Of a stretch of DNA of 14,119 nt, positions 1 to 5,852 are shown in pieces. The number at the start of each line of letters is the position of its first letter. The stretch's first letter is position 1. The position numbers and the translations under genes are program-made. The notes below the pieces were generated by a model, which was given only the letters and a program-made list of their open reading frames with translations, made no database searches and was not told the DNA's origin. Source of the DNA: Bacteroidota bacterium (GTDB taxonomy: Bacteria; Bacteroidota; Bacteroidia; Chitinophagales; LD1); the NCBI GenBank assembly GCA_018267355.1, contig JAFDYP010000640.1, positions 1 through 14,119 on the forward strand, given 5' to 3'.

Positions 1-1065
1 GCCAAATGATTTGGCACCTGCACGCTGGATGATCTCAAAGAAGAAGGTAGGACGGTCCTGTATCGGCTTTGAGAAAAGCTGGAGCAGATAGCCCTCATCA
101 TCACGGTCTACCAGGATATTGAGGTGCTTGATCTTGTCACGGTCTTCTTTGATCACGCCTACACGGTCCCACACCTCGTCATAGTAGGCATCAGGTACTT
201 TCAGAAACTCTACGCCGCGTGACCGTAGCTCGGCCACAGTAGCGATGATATCATCCGTAGCGATGGCCATGTGCTGCACACCTGAGCCATGATAGAAGTC
301 TATGTACTCTTCTATCTGCGATTTCCTGCGTCCCTCTGCCGGCTCATTGATAGGAAACTTGACATAGCCATTGCCGTTGCTCACCACCTTGCTCATCAGG
401 GCAGAGTACTCTGTAGAGATATCCTTGTCATCAAAGGTGAGGAGCAGCTTGAAGCCCATCACATCTTCGTAGAACTTCACCCACTCATTCATCTGGCCCA
501 GCTCCACATTGCCTACGCAGTGATCTACGTGCTTGAGACCTACAGATTTGACCGGCACGCTGGACTTCCACGCCTGATAGCCGGGCAGGAAGGCACCCTT
601 ATAATTCTTTCTCTCTACAAACTTATGTATCGTCTCACCATAGGTCTGGATGGCAGAGATCACTACCTCGCCAAACTCATCGCTGATCTTGACAGGGTTC
701 ATCACGACCTTAGCGCCGCGCTTTGTTGTTTCTTCAAAAGACTTCGTAGCATCGTCTACCCAGAGGGCGAGTACTTTCACGCCATCCCCATGCTGTACCT
801 GATGGGCAGCTATCTCATGGTCCGGCTGCATGGCTGTGGTGAGCACGATGCGGATCTTGCCCTGCTGGAGTACGTAGCTGGCGCGATCACGCACGCCGGT
901 CTCAGGGCCCGCGTAGGCTACCAACTCATAGCCCCAGGCAGACTGATAGTAGTAGGCAGATTGTTTCGCATTGCCTACATAAAACTCTACGTGATCCGTA
1001 CCGAGCAGCGGGAGGAAATCTTCGGTAGCCGTAGCGGCTGGTTTATCTAATGTCTGTGTGCTCAT
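1..1065 (-). CDS. hppD: 4-hydroxyphenylpyruvate dioxygenase, C-terminus cut by window edge
   Basis: This is a non-haem Fe(II) enzyme that converts 4-hydroxyphenylpyruvate to homogentisate in cytoplasmic tyrosine catabolism. The reading frame gives 355 codons from ATG at 1065 and runs off the left edge, so about 20 C-terminal residues are probably missing. It has the two vicinal-oxygen-chelate halves of the family. The three expected iron ligands are visible: His182 in DHCVGNV, His265 in GSGVQHMA and Glu344 in PTFFFEIIQRAGAKSFG, the last being the family's hallmark C-terminal motif. The start is the first ATG in frame (MSTQTLDKP) and precedes the first domain strand (GTDHVEFYVGN) by a normal length. 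It lies downstream of two minus-strand genes, separated by 189 bp, so it may have its own promoter. Identification is secure from motifs; no frameshift or odd residue seen. Confidence 0.96.
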   Translation of the reverse strand, partial: MSTQTLDKPAATATEDFLPLLGTDHVEFYVGNAKQSAYYYQSAWGYELVAYAGPETGVRDRASYVLQQGKIRIVLTTAMQPDHEIAAHQVQHGDGVKVLALWVDDATKSFEETTKRGAKVVMNPVKISDEFGEVVISAIQTYGETIHKFVERKNYKGAFLPGYQAWKSSVPVKSVGLKHVDHCVGNVELGQMNEWVKFYEDVMGFKLLLTFDDKDISTEYSALMSKVVSNGNGYVKFPINEPAEGRRKSQIEEYIDFYHGSGVQHMAIATDDIIATVAELRSRGVEFLKVPDAYYDEVWDRVGVIKEDRDKIKHLNILVDRDDEGYLLQLFSKPIQDRPTFFFEIIQRAGAKSFG

Positions 1066-1087
1066 TTCTTGTCTGATTTTTGTAGGG

Positions 1088-1095
1088 TAAAGGTA
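1088..1095 (-). promoter_or_regulatory. Possible -7 promoter element for hppD
   Basis: On the minus strand this reads TACCTTTA, matching the Bacteroidota -7 consensus TAnnTTTG at all but the last base, 22 bp before the hppD ATG. No convincing TTTG/TTG -33 element is found 19-21 bp upstream, so this is only a weak candidate. Confidence 0.25.
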
Positions 1096-1254
1096 TAAAG
1101 AAATGGGTGATGCCGTAAATGAGGGATGTCAGTAAAAAGAAGACGATTTACTGGCTGACTTACATTGACTTGCACGGCGATAAAGATTCTTCGCCTATTT
1201 GCACGCTGACGATATAATCGCCGGCCAAAAACTGCATCATTTCAAGCCATATTT

Positions 1255-2538
1255 TTATTTGCTATCCTCCTGCTCCTTTGCCAGTAGTGCAAAGTAGTCT
1301 CGGATACGCTGCTTATTGCCCTCGGCAAACTGCCGGTACTGGTCATAAAAATCCTGATGGAAGCAACTCACCATCACGTAGCAATCCAGAAATCCTTTCT
1401 CCTGCATCTTACGGGCAAAATTGAGATCCGGGTCCTGAGACTTGCTCAGCATATACTCCCAGCAGTACACCTCCAGGTAGCGCTGGCGGGTGATATCTCC
1501 TATGCCTGACAGGAGCCCGTGCTCATCATAGTGGCCCACTATTTTACTGCGTGCCTCGCTATAGTATTCCCATGGGCTGCCCTTTGCCGCGCGGCGGTAT
1601 GGCATTTCATCTGTATTGACTGACTCCAGTGCGGCAAAAGGACTGACCGGCAGCACGCCTCGTGCTATCCTGTGTATCACAAAAGCATGCTTGTCTGACT
1701 CTGCAGCATCAGCCAGCTTGGCCAGCATAGAGAGGTCGGGATACATGATCACGGCATCCTCTGCCGTCTTATACGCCTTGTCATAGACGCCGGCGCCATA
1801 GTAGGCATCGCTGAGGTATTTGAGCGGCTCCTGCTGCTCAGGGTGCGCTGCGACCGCCTCACGAAAGGCTTCTATAGCCTCATTGTAGCGCTTGGTAAAA
1901 TAGTACACGTCGCCCAGGTAGAGGCGTGCCCTGTAGATATTGGGATCGGCTGCTATGGCTTTGCGGTAGTCCTCTGCCGCCTTATTGTAGTTGCGGCTCA
2001 TAAACTCTTCTTCGCCATCAGAAAAAAACTGACGCGCCTCTCTGTTTATATTAGTATCTGTCGGAGCATCTACGTAGTAATTGCGCAGCCTGATAGAGCA
2101 GTTCCAGGCAGATCCGCTGTTTATACATGCCAGGCGGCAGTCCAGCAGCATTTTATCCAGTGCTATTTTGGAAGGCTTGAGGTCGCTCAGCAGGCCGGCC
2201 AGGCTATTGGCCAGTGAGTCATTGGCACCTGCTGCTTCAGAACCGTCTTTGCTTTTTGAGGTCACGGTCATATTGCCTCCCAGCAGTTTATCCAGCTGGC
2301 GTGCCTGATTGTACTGTATGATCCGCACATCCAGCAGTTTGTCCCAGCCCTTGCCATAGCGGGGATATTTAGCGAGCAGGTCCTGGAGCTCTGTGACAGC
2401 CTCGTCATATTTCTCTTTCTCTTGTAGCTTAGTGACCTTGCTCATACGGTCAGCCACCTCGGCTTCGGGATCTTTGGCGGCAGTGGCACTTATAGAGAGT
2501 GCAAGGAGTGCATAAACGGTGAAGAAGATAGTTTTCAT
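1255..2538 (-). CDS. Secreted TPR-repeat protein of unknown function
   Basis: 427 residues from ATG at 2538. The N-terminus (MKTIFFTVYALLALSISATA) is a typical Sec signal peptide with likely cleavage near residue 21, and there is no lipobox cysteine, so the product is probably soluble in the periplasm or exported. TPR-like helical pairs are seen at about residues 31-60, 170-200, 201-234 and 235-268, with the usual G/A-Y...A...P spacing (for example KYDEAVTELQDLLAKYP and RYNEAIEAFREAVAAHP). Between the first repeat and the rest is a serine/glycine-rich linker and a small cysteine group (Cys134, 138, 147). The C-terminal 150 residues are not recognised. It starts 43 bp after the minus-strand FGE-fold gene, suggesting co-transcription and perhaps a shared envelope role; that is inference. 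TPR proteins are protein-protein adaptors, so no specific function can be given. Confidence 0.85.
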   Translation of the reverse strand: MKTIFFTVYALLALSISATAAKDPEAEVADRMSKVTKLQEKEKYDEAVTELQDLLAKYPRYGKGWDKLLDVRIIQYNQARQLDKLLGGNMTVTSKSKDGSEAAGANDSLANSLAGLLSDLKPSKIALDKMLLDCRLACINSGSAWNCSIRLRNYYVDAPTDTNINREARQFFSDGEEEFMSRNYNKAAEDYRKAIAADPNIYRARLYLGDVYYFTKRYNEAIEAFREAVAAHPEQQEPLKYLSDAYYGAGVYDKAYKTAEDAVIMYPDLSMLAKLADAAESDKHAFVIHRIARGVLPVSPFAALESVNTDEMPYRRAAKGSPWEYYSEARSKIVGHYDEHGLLSGIGDITRQRYLEVYCWEYMLSKSQDPDLNFARKMQEKGFLDCYVMVSCFHQDFYDQYRQFAEGNKQRIRDYFALLAKEQEDSK

Positions 2539-2551
2539 GATCGTAGCATTT

Positions 2552-2582
2552 TAGATAAATGTAAAAAAGAATTTGTGAGCAT
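2552..2582 (-). promoter_or_regulatory. Possible internal promoter before the TPR gene
   Basis: On the minus strand a TTG trinucleotide at the end of the preceding gene is followed after 19 bp by TACATTTA, seven of eight matches to TAnnTTTG. The spacing fits the Bacteroidota -33/-7 arrangement. The pattern is short and AT-rich sequence produces it by chance, so it may add to, rather than replace, read-through from the upstream gene. Coordinates are approximate. Confidence 0.25.
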
Positions 2583-3460
2583 CAATAGCGGGCGGCCTCC
2601 CATCGCCTCCACTCACATACGCAGCGGAATCCGGTCCACGCATTAGCACCATTGGTCTCCACTACTGGCTGCTGCAAGATAGCCCTAGCGCTATCCTTCC
2701 AGCTACCTCCGGCTGCCATATTGTTTTCCGCTACCCACTCCCGTATATTGCCGTAGAGGTCATCTGGGCTTTTTGCATTCTCTATGTACTCGACTGCACG
2801 TGTGGGAGGAGTTTTTTTATCAGCTCTGGTGCAAGGGTTTATATCAAAGACCTGCCCACCAGAGCGGGCCGACTTGTGCGTGAGAGAATCCAGACGCGCC
2901 GCTTCGCGCCACTCGGCCACGGTAGGCAAGCGATAAAAGGGGTAATACATGAATGCCGTATCGGGTTTTATACCCTTATACTGCCCGGTAAAGTATTTTT
3001 CGATGGTGAAATACTTATTCCTGTTTTGTGAGGTGTCTTCTTCTATCACATGGTGTAGGACTAGCTCCCGCTCCATGACTCTGTCCGAGCGCCACTTTGC
3101 AAAGACTTCTGCCTGTTTCTTGGTGACGCCGACCAAGGGAAAGTATTCATACGCAGGATGGCCCAGATAAAGGTCCGCGTATACGCTCAGACAGCTATCA
3201 GCCTCTGACCAAACCGACTGATCGGGTAGTGCGGCCTGGTACTCTGCTGAACCTTCACCAAATACCTTCCTGGTCCAGTAGAGGTATTCGCGCCAGTGTA
3301 CATTGGCCACTTCTGTCTGGTCGTAGTAGTAGTTCTCCGAGATACGTATCACGCCAGGAGGAGGCTTTTGCCAATAGCCGCGCTTGGGACCACCTGCCAT
3401 AGCTGTGAGGGAGAGCAGCAGGATCACTAGCACACTGCTATGCTTGTATACCTTTCTCAT
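2582..3460 (-). CDS. Secreted FGE/SUMF1-fold protein lacking catalytic cysteines
   Basis: 292 residues from ATG at 3460. This start was chosen because it gives a clean signal peptide (MRKVYKHSSVLVILLLSLTA); ATG at 3469 and TTG at 3481 are in-frame alternatives. The order of motifs is that of the formylglycine-generating-enzyme family: DQTEVANVHWREYL (47-60), VTKKQAEVFAKW (112-123), YRLPTVAEWREAAR (176-189), LYGNIREWVAE (235-245), GGSW (251-254), GFRCVCE (277-283). The cysteine pair that oxidises sulfatases in true FGE should follow GGSW, but here that stretch is KDSARAILQQ, so oxidase activity is unlikely. In Bacteroidota this fold is used by the gliding/type IX secretion proteins GldJ and GldK, but those are lipoproteins and no lipobox is present here. 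Assignment to either is not supported. Probably co-transcribed with the TPR gene downstream and divergent from the dcw operon. Confidence 0.8.
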   Translation of the reverse strand: MRKVYKHSSVLVILLLSLTAMAGGPKRGYWQKPPPGVIRISENYYYDQTEVANVHWREYLYWTRKVFGEGSAEYQAALPDQSVWSEADSCLSVYADLYLGHPAYEYFPLVGVTKKQAEVFAKWRSDRVMERELVLHHVIEEDTSQNRNKYFTIEKYFTGQYKGIKPDTAFMYYPFYRLPTVAEWREAARLDSLTHKSARSGGQVFDINPCTRADKKTPPTRAVEYIENAKSPDDLYGNIREWVAENNMAAGGSWKDSARAILQQPVVETNGANAWTGFRCVCEWRRWEAARY

Positions 3461-3514
3461 AGTTAGCATAAAGGTATGCAAAAGCTGCCATCTGGCTCTG
3501 ACGAGCCCGATTTA

Positions 3515-3557
3515 CCACTTCCTACCCTCCCGGCCACTTTCCTCCCACTTCCTACCC
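3515..3557 (-). repeat. Direct repeats, possible MraZ-type operator for the FGE-fold gene
   Basis: An exact 13-bp direct repeat CCACTTCCTACCC occurs at 3515-3527 and 3545-3557, exactly 30 bp apart, with a degenerate copy CCACTTTCCTCCC between them (3534-3546). On the minus strand each exact copy reads GGTAGGAAGTGG, the same 12-mer family found at the mraZ promoter. Five-base G-rich blocks recur every 10 bp (GGGGT, GTGGG, AGTGG, AGGGT, GTGGT), one face of the helix, as in known MraZ boxes. The array lies about 55-100 bp upstream of the FGE-fold gene. Binding by MraZ is inferred from similarity only. Confidence 0.5.
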
Positions 3558-3630
3558 CGTCTTTAACCTCCTTTTTTAGCCGATTTCCCCAGTTCCCCAA
3601 ACTCTGAAAAGTTTAAAACCAGCCCATTTC

Positions 3631-3697
3631 TGTGGATAAACTGTTAAAAACCATGTGGAGAAAGCAACAATAATCCACAGCAACTCGTTTATCCACT
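3631..3697. promoter_or_regulatory. Cluster of four DnaA-box-like sites
   Basis: Against the consensus TTATCCACA: 3631-3639 TGTGGATAA is a perfect box on the minus strand; 3654-3662 TGTGGAGAA is minus strand with one mismatch; 3671-3679 TAATCCACA and 3689-3697 TTATCCACT are plus strand with one mismatch each. The four sites lie within 67 bp, two in each orientation. By simple arithmetic at equal base frequencies a perfect box is expected about 0.003 times in this intergenic region, so the cluster is unlikely to be random. It could be an origin of replication or DnaA control of the flanking promoters. The dnaA gene is not in the window. Confidence 0.55.
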
Positions 3698-3703
3698 ATA
3701 TCT

Positions 3704-3718
3704 ACCACTTTTTACCAC
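3704..3718 (-). promoter_or_regulatory. Paired GTGGT repeats, MraZ-box-like
   Basis: On the minus strand the sequence is GTGGT, five A-rich bases, GTGGT: two units with exact 10-bp period. It contains GGTAAAAAGTGG (3705-3716), the third copy of the GGTARRAAGTGG family in this intergenic region. It sits between the DnaA-box cluster and the mraZ promoter, about 40 bp upstream of the -33 element. Confidence 0.45.
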
Positions 3719-3756
3719 CGCTGAAACTATTGATTTTACTCAGTTATCTGAGATTT

Positions 3757-3789
3757 TTTGATGTGTTGAAAAGAATTTGTATAGTTTTG
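3757..3789 (+). promoter_or_regulatory. mraZ/dcw operon promoter (Bacteroidota type)
   Basis: TTTG at 3757-3760 (-33) is followed after 21 bp by TAGTTTTG at 3782-3789, an exact match to the -7 consensus TAnnTTTG of the Bacteroidota housekeeping sigma factor. Transcription would start near 3795, about 60 nt before the mraZ ATG. A second exact -7 match, TACTTTTG at 3823-3830, lies closer to the gene but has no TTTG at the right distance upstream. No other strong promoter was seen in the downstream operon. Confidence 0.6.
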
Positions 3790-3813
3790 TGGTAAGAAGT
3801 GGTGAGTAGTGGG
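3789..3813 (+). promoter_or_regulatory. MraZ operator (MraZ box) of mraZ
   Basis: Three direct units GTGGT, GTGGT and GTGGG start at 3789, 3799 and 3809, each separated by exactly five bases. This is the architecture of the characterised MraZ box in other bacteria (TGGG-type pentamers with 5-nt spacers), where MraZ binds upstream of its own gene. The array begins at the last base of the -7 element and covers the expected start of transcription, so a bound MraZ ring would be placed to block initiation. It includes GGTAAGAAGTGG (3791-3802). Autorepression is inferred from this position and from family knowledge. Confidence 0.65.
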
Positions 3814-3856
3814 AAATACTCATACTTTTGGTGGCATAAATCAGTAAAAGACCCAA

Positions 3857-4318
3857 ATGCGCTTTTTAGGCGAAATAAACTGCAGTGTAGACGACAAGGG
3901 GCGTGTCAAGATGCCCGTGTCGTTTAGCAGGCAATTTCCCGAAGGTGACAAGGGGAGGTTTATGATCGCCAGAGACCTGGATGACTGTCTCGTGATCTAC
4001 CCCCTGGAAACCTGGAAGGCGCAGGAGGAGAAACTGAGGCAGCTAAACCCATTCAACCCCACACACCGTGCCTTCACCAATGCTATAACCGTAGGCCTCA
4101 CCGAAGTGGAAATGGATAGTGCCGATCGTTTCCTGATCTCTAAGCAACTGATGAGATACATCGGCAGTGCGAAAGAAGTGGTCCTCAAGGGCCAGTTTGA
4201 CCGCATACAGGTGTGGGAGGCTACGAAGTACGAGCAGTACATAGCTGGCCATCTCTCCAACGTGCAGCAGCTCGCCGCCGAAGTATCACAATATCTGGAC
4301 GCTAAGGGTAATGGATAA
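3857..4318 (+). CDS. mraZ: Transcriptional regulator MraZ
   Basis: 153 residues, the usual family length. MraZ is a DNA-binding protein with two tandem AbrB/SpoVT-like domains that forms rings and regulates its own dcw operon. Both diagnostic DxxxR motifs are present: DDKGR (12-16) and DSADR (87-91). The N-terminal FLGEINCSVDDKGRVKMP fits the family start, supporting ATG at 3857, which has an A-rich, SD-free leader. The second motif carries Asp90 where Gly is common in this position in relatives such as E. coli (DSAGR), a mild oddity. It is the first gene of the operon, directly downstream of a promoter overlapped by GTGGN repeats with 10-bp period. Its last codons (GNG) are encoded inside a 7-bp-period repeat that runs on into the gap before rsmH. 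Confidence 0.97.
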   Translation: MRFLGEINCSVDDKGRVKMPVSFSRQFPEGDKGRFMIARDLDDCLVIYPLETWKAQEEKLRQLNPFNPTHRAFTNAITVGLTEVEMDSADRFLISKQLMRYIGSAKEVVLKGQFDRIQVWEATKYEQYIAGHLSNVQQLAAEVSQYLDAKGNG

Positions 4319-4338
4319 TTGACAATGGACAATTGATA
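4308..4338 (+). repeat. Heptad repeat at the mraZ/rsmH junction
   Basis: Four consecutive 7-bp units of form NNAATNG (GTAATGG, ATAATTG, ACAATGG, ACAATTG) at 4308-4335, followed by ATA. The array overlaps the last codons and the TAA stop of mraZ. The part from 4316 also forms the left arm of an inverted repeat with 4385-4407. Confidence 0.55.
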
Positions 4339-4407
4339 CCGGTGCGAAAGCATCTGCTTCAATAAGATCTAAGCCACTGTCACTTATCAATTGTCAACTA
4401 TCAATTA
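4316..4407. repeat. 23-bp imperfect inverted repeat between mraZ and rsmH
   Basis: The left arm (4316-4338) and the right arm (4385-4407) are reverse complements at 20 of 23 positions; the loop is 46 nt. Both arms are themselves built of 7-bp units related to TTGACAA/TATCAAT. The transcript could fold into a long stem that ends only 7 nt before the GTG start of rsmH. It has no T-run, so it does not look like a terminator. It could also be a small REP/MITE-like insertion. Confidence 0.6.
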
Positions 4408-4414
4408 AAGAATT

Positions 4415-5320
4415 GTGAGCTATCACATACCTGTTCTTTTACATGAGTGTATAGATGGCCTGGCCATAAAGCCTGACGGCATATACATCGATGCGACCTT
4501 TGGCGGTGGCGGCCACTCGCGCGAGATCATCAAGCATCTCGGGCCTGAAGGCAGGCTGATCGGCTTTGACCAAGATGCAGATGCGGCGCGCAACGCGATA
4601 GACGATGAGCGCTTCACCCTGATCCGGGCCAATTTCCGCCACATGCGCCGCTTCCTCCGGCTGGAGGGCATCACGCGGGTAGACGGCATACTGGCCGATC
4701 TCGGGGTGAGCTCTTTTCAGTTTGATGAAGCATCAAGGGGGTTCAGCTACCGATTTGAAGGGCCACTGGATATGCGCATGAGCCAGAGCGACAGCCTGAC
4801 GGCGGCGGAGATACTGAATACGTACGATGCCGATAGCCTGCAGGAGATGTTTGGCGAATATGGTGAAGTGCGGAATGCGAGGACGCTGGCACAGGCCATC
4901 GTAGCGCACAGGGCGCAGAGCAGCTTCAAAACCACTGCCGATCTGCGTGCGATATGCGAGCAGGAAGGCCGCGGCGAGATACACCGCTACATGGCACAGG
5001 TATACCAGGCGCTGCGTATGGAGGTGAATGACGAGCTGGGAGCCCTGAAGGATGTCCTGACAGAGAGCAAAGAACTGCTAGGAGAGGGCGGCAGGCTGGC
5101 AGTGATCACCTTCCACTCGCTGGAGGACAGGCTGGTAAAGAACTATATGAAGCACGGGACCTTTGATGATGAACCTGTGAAGGACTTCTTTGGAAACTAT
5201 GAAAAACCCTGGAAGCTGATCACCAGGAAACCGGTGGTAGCCTCTGATGAAGAAGCAAAGGTGAATAGCCGGTCACGGTCGGCAAAGCTGAGGGTGGCCG
5301 AACGAATAGAGAGAAGATAA
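4415..5320 (+). CDS. rsmH: 16S rRNA (cytosine-1402-N4)-methyltransferase RsmH (MraW)
   Basis: 301 residues. The enzyme transfers a methyl group from S-adenosylmethionine to N4 of C1402 in 16S rRNA, in the decoding centre of the 30S subunit. The GTG start at 4415 is chosen because it immediately yields SYHIPVLLHE, the conserved family N-terminus. The SAM-binding motif DATFGGGGHSREI is near residues 27-39, followed by GFDQDADA, then ILADLGVSSFQFD, DMRMS, GEYGEVRNARTLAQAI, YQALRMEVNDELGAL and VITFHSLEDRLVKNYM, all in the family order. It ends with a basic tail (RSRSAKLRVAERIERR) whose last codons lie in a 7-bp-period repeat. Standard second gene of the dcw operon, 96 bp after mraZ. Confidence 0.97.
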   Translation: MSYHIPVLLHECIDGLAIKPDGIYIDATFGGGGHSREIIKHLGPEGRLIGFDQDADAARNAIDDERFTLIRANFRHMRRFLRLEGITRVDGILADLGVSSFQFDEASRGFSYRFEGPLDMRMSQSDSLTAAEILNTYDADSLQEMFGEYGEVRNARTLAQAIVAHRAQSSFKTTADLRAICEQEGRGEIHRYMAQVYQALRMEVNDELGALKDVLTESKELLGEGGRLAVITFHSLEDRLVKNYMKHGTFDDEPVKDFFGNYEKPWKLITRKPVVASDEEAKVNSRSRSAKLRVAERIERR

Positions 5321-5356
5321 TAGAGAATAACGAATAGGTAGCATATAACGGGTAAC
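5301..5356 (+). repeat. Heptad repeat at the rsmH/ftsL junction
   Basis: Eight consecutive 7-bp units from 5301: AACGAAT, AGAGAGA, AGATAAT, AGAGAAT, AACGAAT, AGGTAGC, ATATAAC, GGGTAAC. Most share an A-rich 3' half ending in AAT or AAC. The array starts inside the end of rsmH, spans its TAA stop and fills nearly the whole 44-bp gap. Divergence between units is considerable, so the boundary is approximate. Confidence 0.45.
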
Positions 5357-5364
5357 CGGTTCTA

Positions 5365-5805
5365 ATGGCAAAAGAGAAAGACATATCGAAAGAAGTACAC
5401 GAGGATGAGGTGCCGTTTCCGCTGGATGATCAGGCGGAGACTACAGTGTCAGCGCCGAGGGCTGCGACTAAATCGCCAAAGGGCTTCCGTCGTTTCCTGC
5501 AGGTCTTTGACATAGTAGGTGGCGACAATATGCGCGGCATCATGACCAGCCTGCCTTTTGTGGGCTTCCTGGTCATACTGGGTTTCCTGCATATAGCCAA
5601 TAACAACCTGGCTGAGAACTACGCCCGCCGCATCTCTAAGACTGAGAAAGAAGTGCGTGACCTGCGCTGGCACTACATGGAGTCATCTAACCGCCTGATG
5701 AAAAAAAGCAGGCTGAGCGAGGTCTCCAAACTGGTACAGGAACAAGGGCTGAAAGAACTGAGGCAACCACCATACATCATAGAAGAAAAGAAGAAGAAAG
5801 ACTAA
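5365..5805 (+). CDS. ftsL: FtsL-like cell division protein
   Basis: 146 residues, with low sequence conservation as usual for the family. Predicted layout: a charged cytoplasmic N-terminus (1-57), one transmembrane segment at about 59-78 (IMTSLPFVGFLVILGFLHIA), then a periplasmic, charged, heptad-like region (82-125) able to form a coiled coil, and a lysine-rich end (EEKKKKD). FtsL proteins join FtsB/DivIC and FtsQ at the septum and activate the FtsW-FtsI synthase. The assignment rests on position between rsmH and the PBP gene plus this bitopic topology, typical of the Bacteroidota FtsL-like family. The N-terminal cytoplasmic part is longer than in enterobacterial FtsL (121 residues in total). 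ATG at 5365 is the only sensible start. Confidence 0.85.
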   Translation: MAKEKDISKEVHEDEVPFPLDDQAETTVSAPRAATKSPKGFRRFLQVFDIVGGDNMRGIMTSLPFVGFLVILGFLHIANNNLAENYARRISKTEKEVRDLRWHYMESSNRLMKKSRLSEVSKLVQEQGLKELRQPPYIIEEKKKKD

Positions 5806-5817
5806 ACCGGCTGCTGC

Positions 5818-5852
5818 CAGACAACAGCCAACCGACAACCGACAACCAAACA
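5818..5852 (+). repeat. Heptad repeat directly before ftsI
   Basis: Five 7-bp units, CAGACAA, CAGCCAA, CCGACAA, CCGACAA, CCAAACA, run without interruption up to the base before the ATG of ftsI. Consensus C[AC]G[AC]CAA. The region therefore also supplies the ribosome-binding leader, which is A/C-rich and has no Shine-Dalgarno sequence. Confidence 0.6.

Larger units (their letters stand above)
3461..3856. other. Divergent regulatory intergenic region, no gene
   Basis: This 396-bp gap separates the minus-strand FGE-fold gene from mraZ. No credible gene is seen; a short plus-strand open frame across 3384-3566 is the shadow of the FGE-fold gene. Reading left to right it holds: a possible -7 element for the minus strand (TAAAGGTA on plus, 3469-3476), a perfect 5-bp hairpin GGCTC-TGAC-GAGCC (3494-3507), three direct CCACTT-type repeats (3515-3557), four DnaA-box-like 9-mers (3631-3697), another pair of ACCAC repeats (3704-3718), AT-rich DNA (3721-3790) with a small CTCAG-TTAT-CTGAG palindrome, and the mraZ promoter and operator (3757-3830). 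Genes point away on both sides. Confidence 0.85.

Noticed and set aside
289..1050. 253-codon open frame on the plus strand
   Set aside because: It is antisense to hppD, whose minus-strand frame contains all family motifs and iron ligands; the plus-strand translation resembles nothing and is a shadow.
3469..3476. TACCTTTA (minus strand) as the promoter of the FGE-fold gene
   Set aside because: Transcription would begin at or within a few bases of the chosen start codon and no -33 element is found at the right spacing.
3384..3566. 60-codon plus-strand open frame
   Set aside because: It overlaps the FGE-fold signal peptide in antisense and runs into repeat DNA; the translation is low-complexity and unlike any known protein.
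3739..3759. CTCAG-TTAT-CTGAG followed by six T as a rho-independent terminator
   Set aside because: The stem has only five pairs and no gene on the plus strand ends upstream; it overlaps the -33 region of the mraZ promoter.
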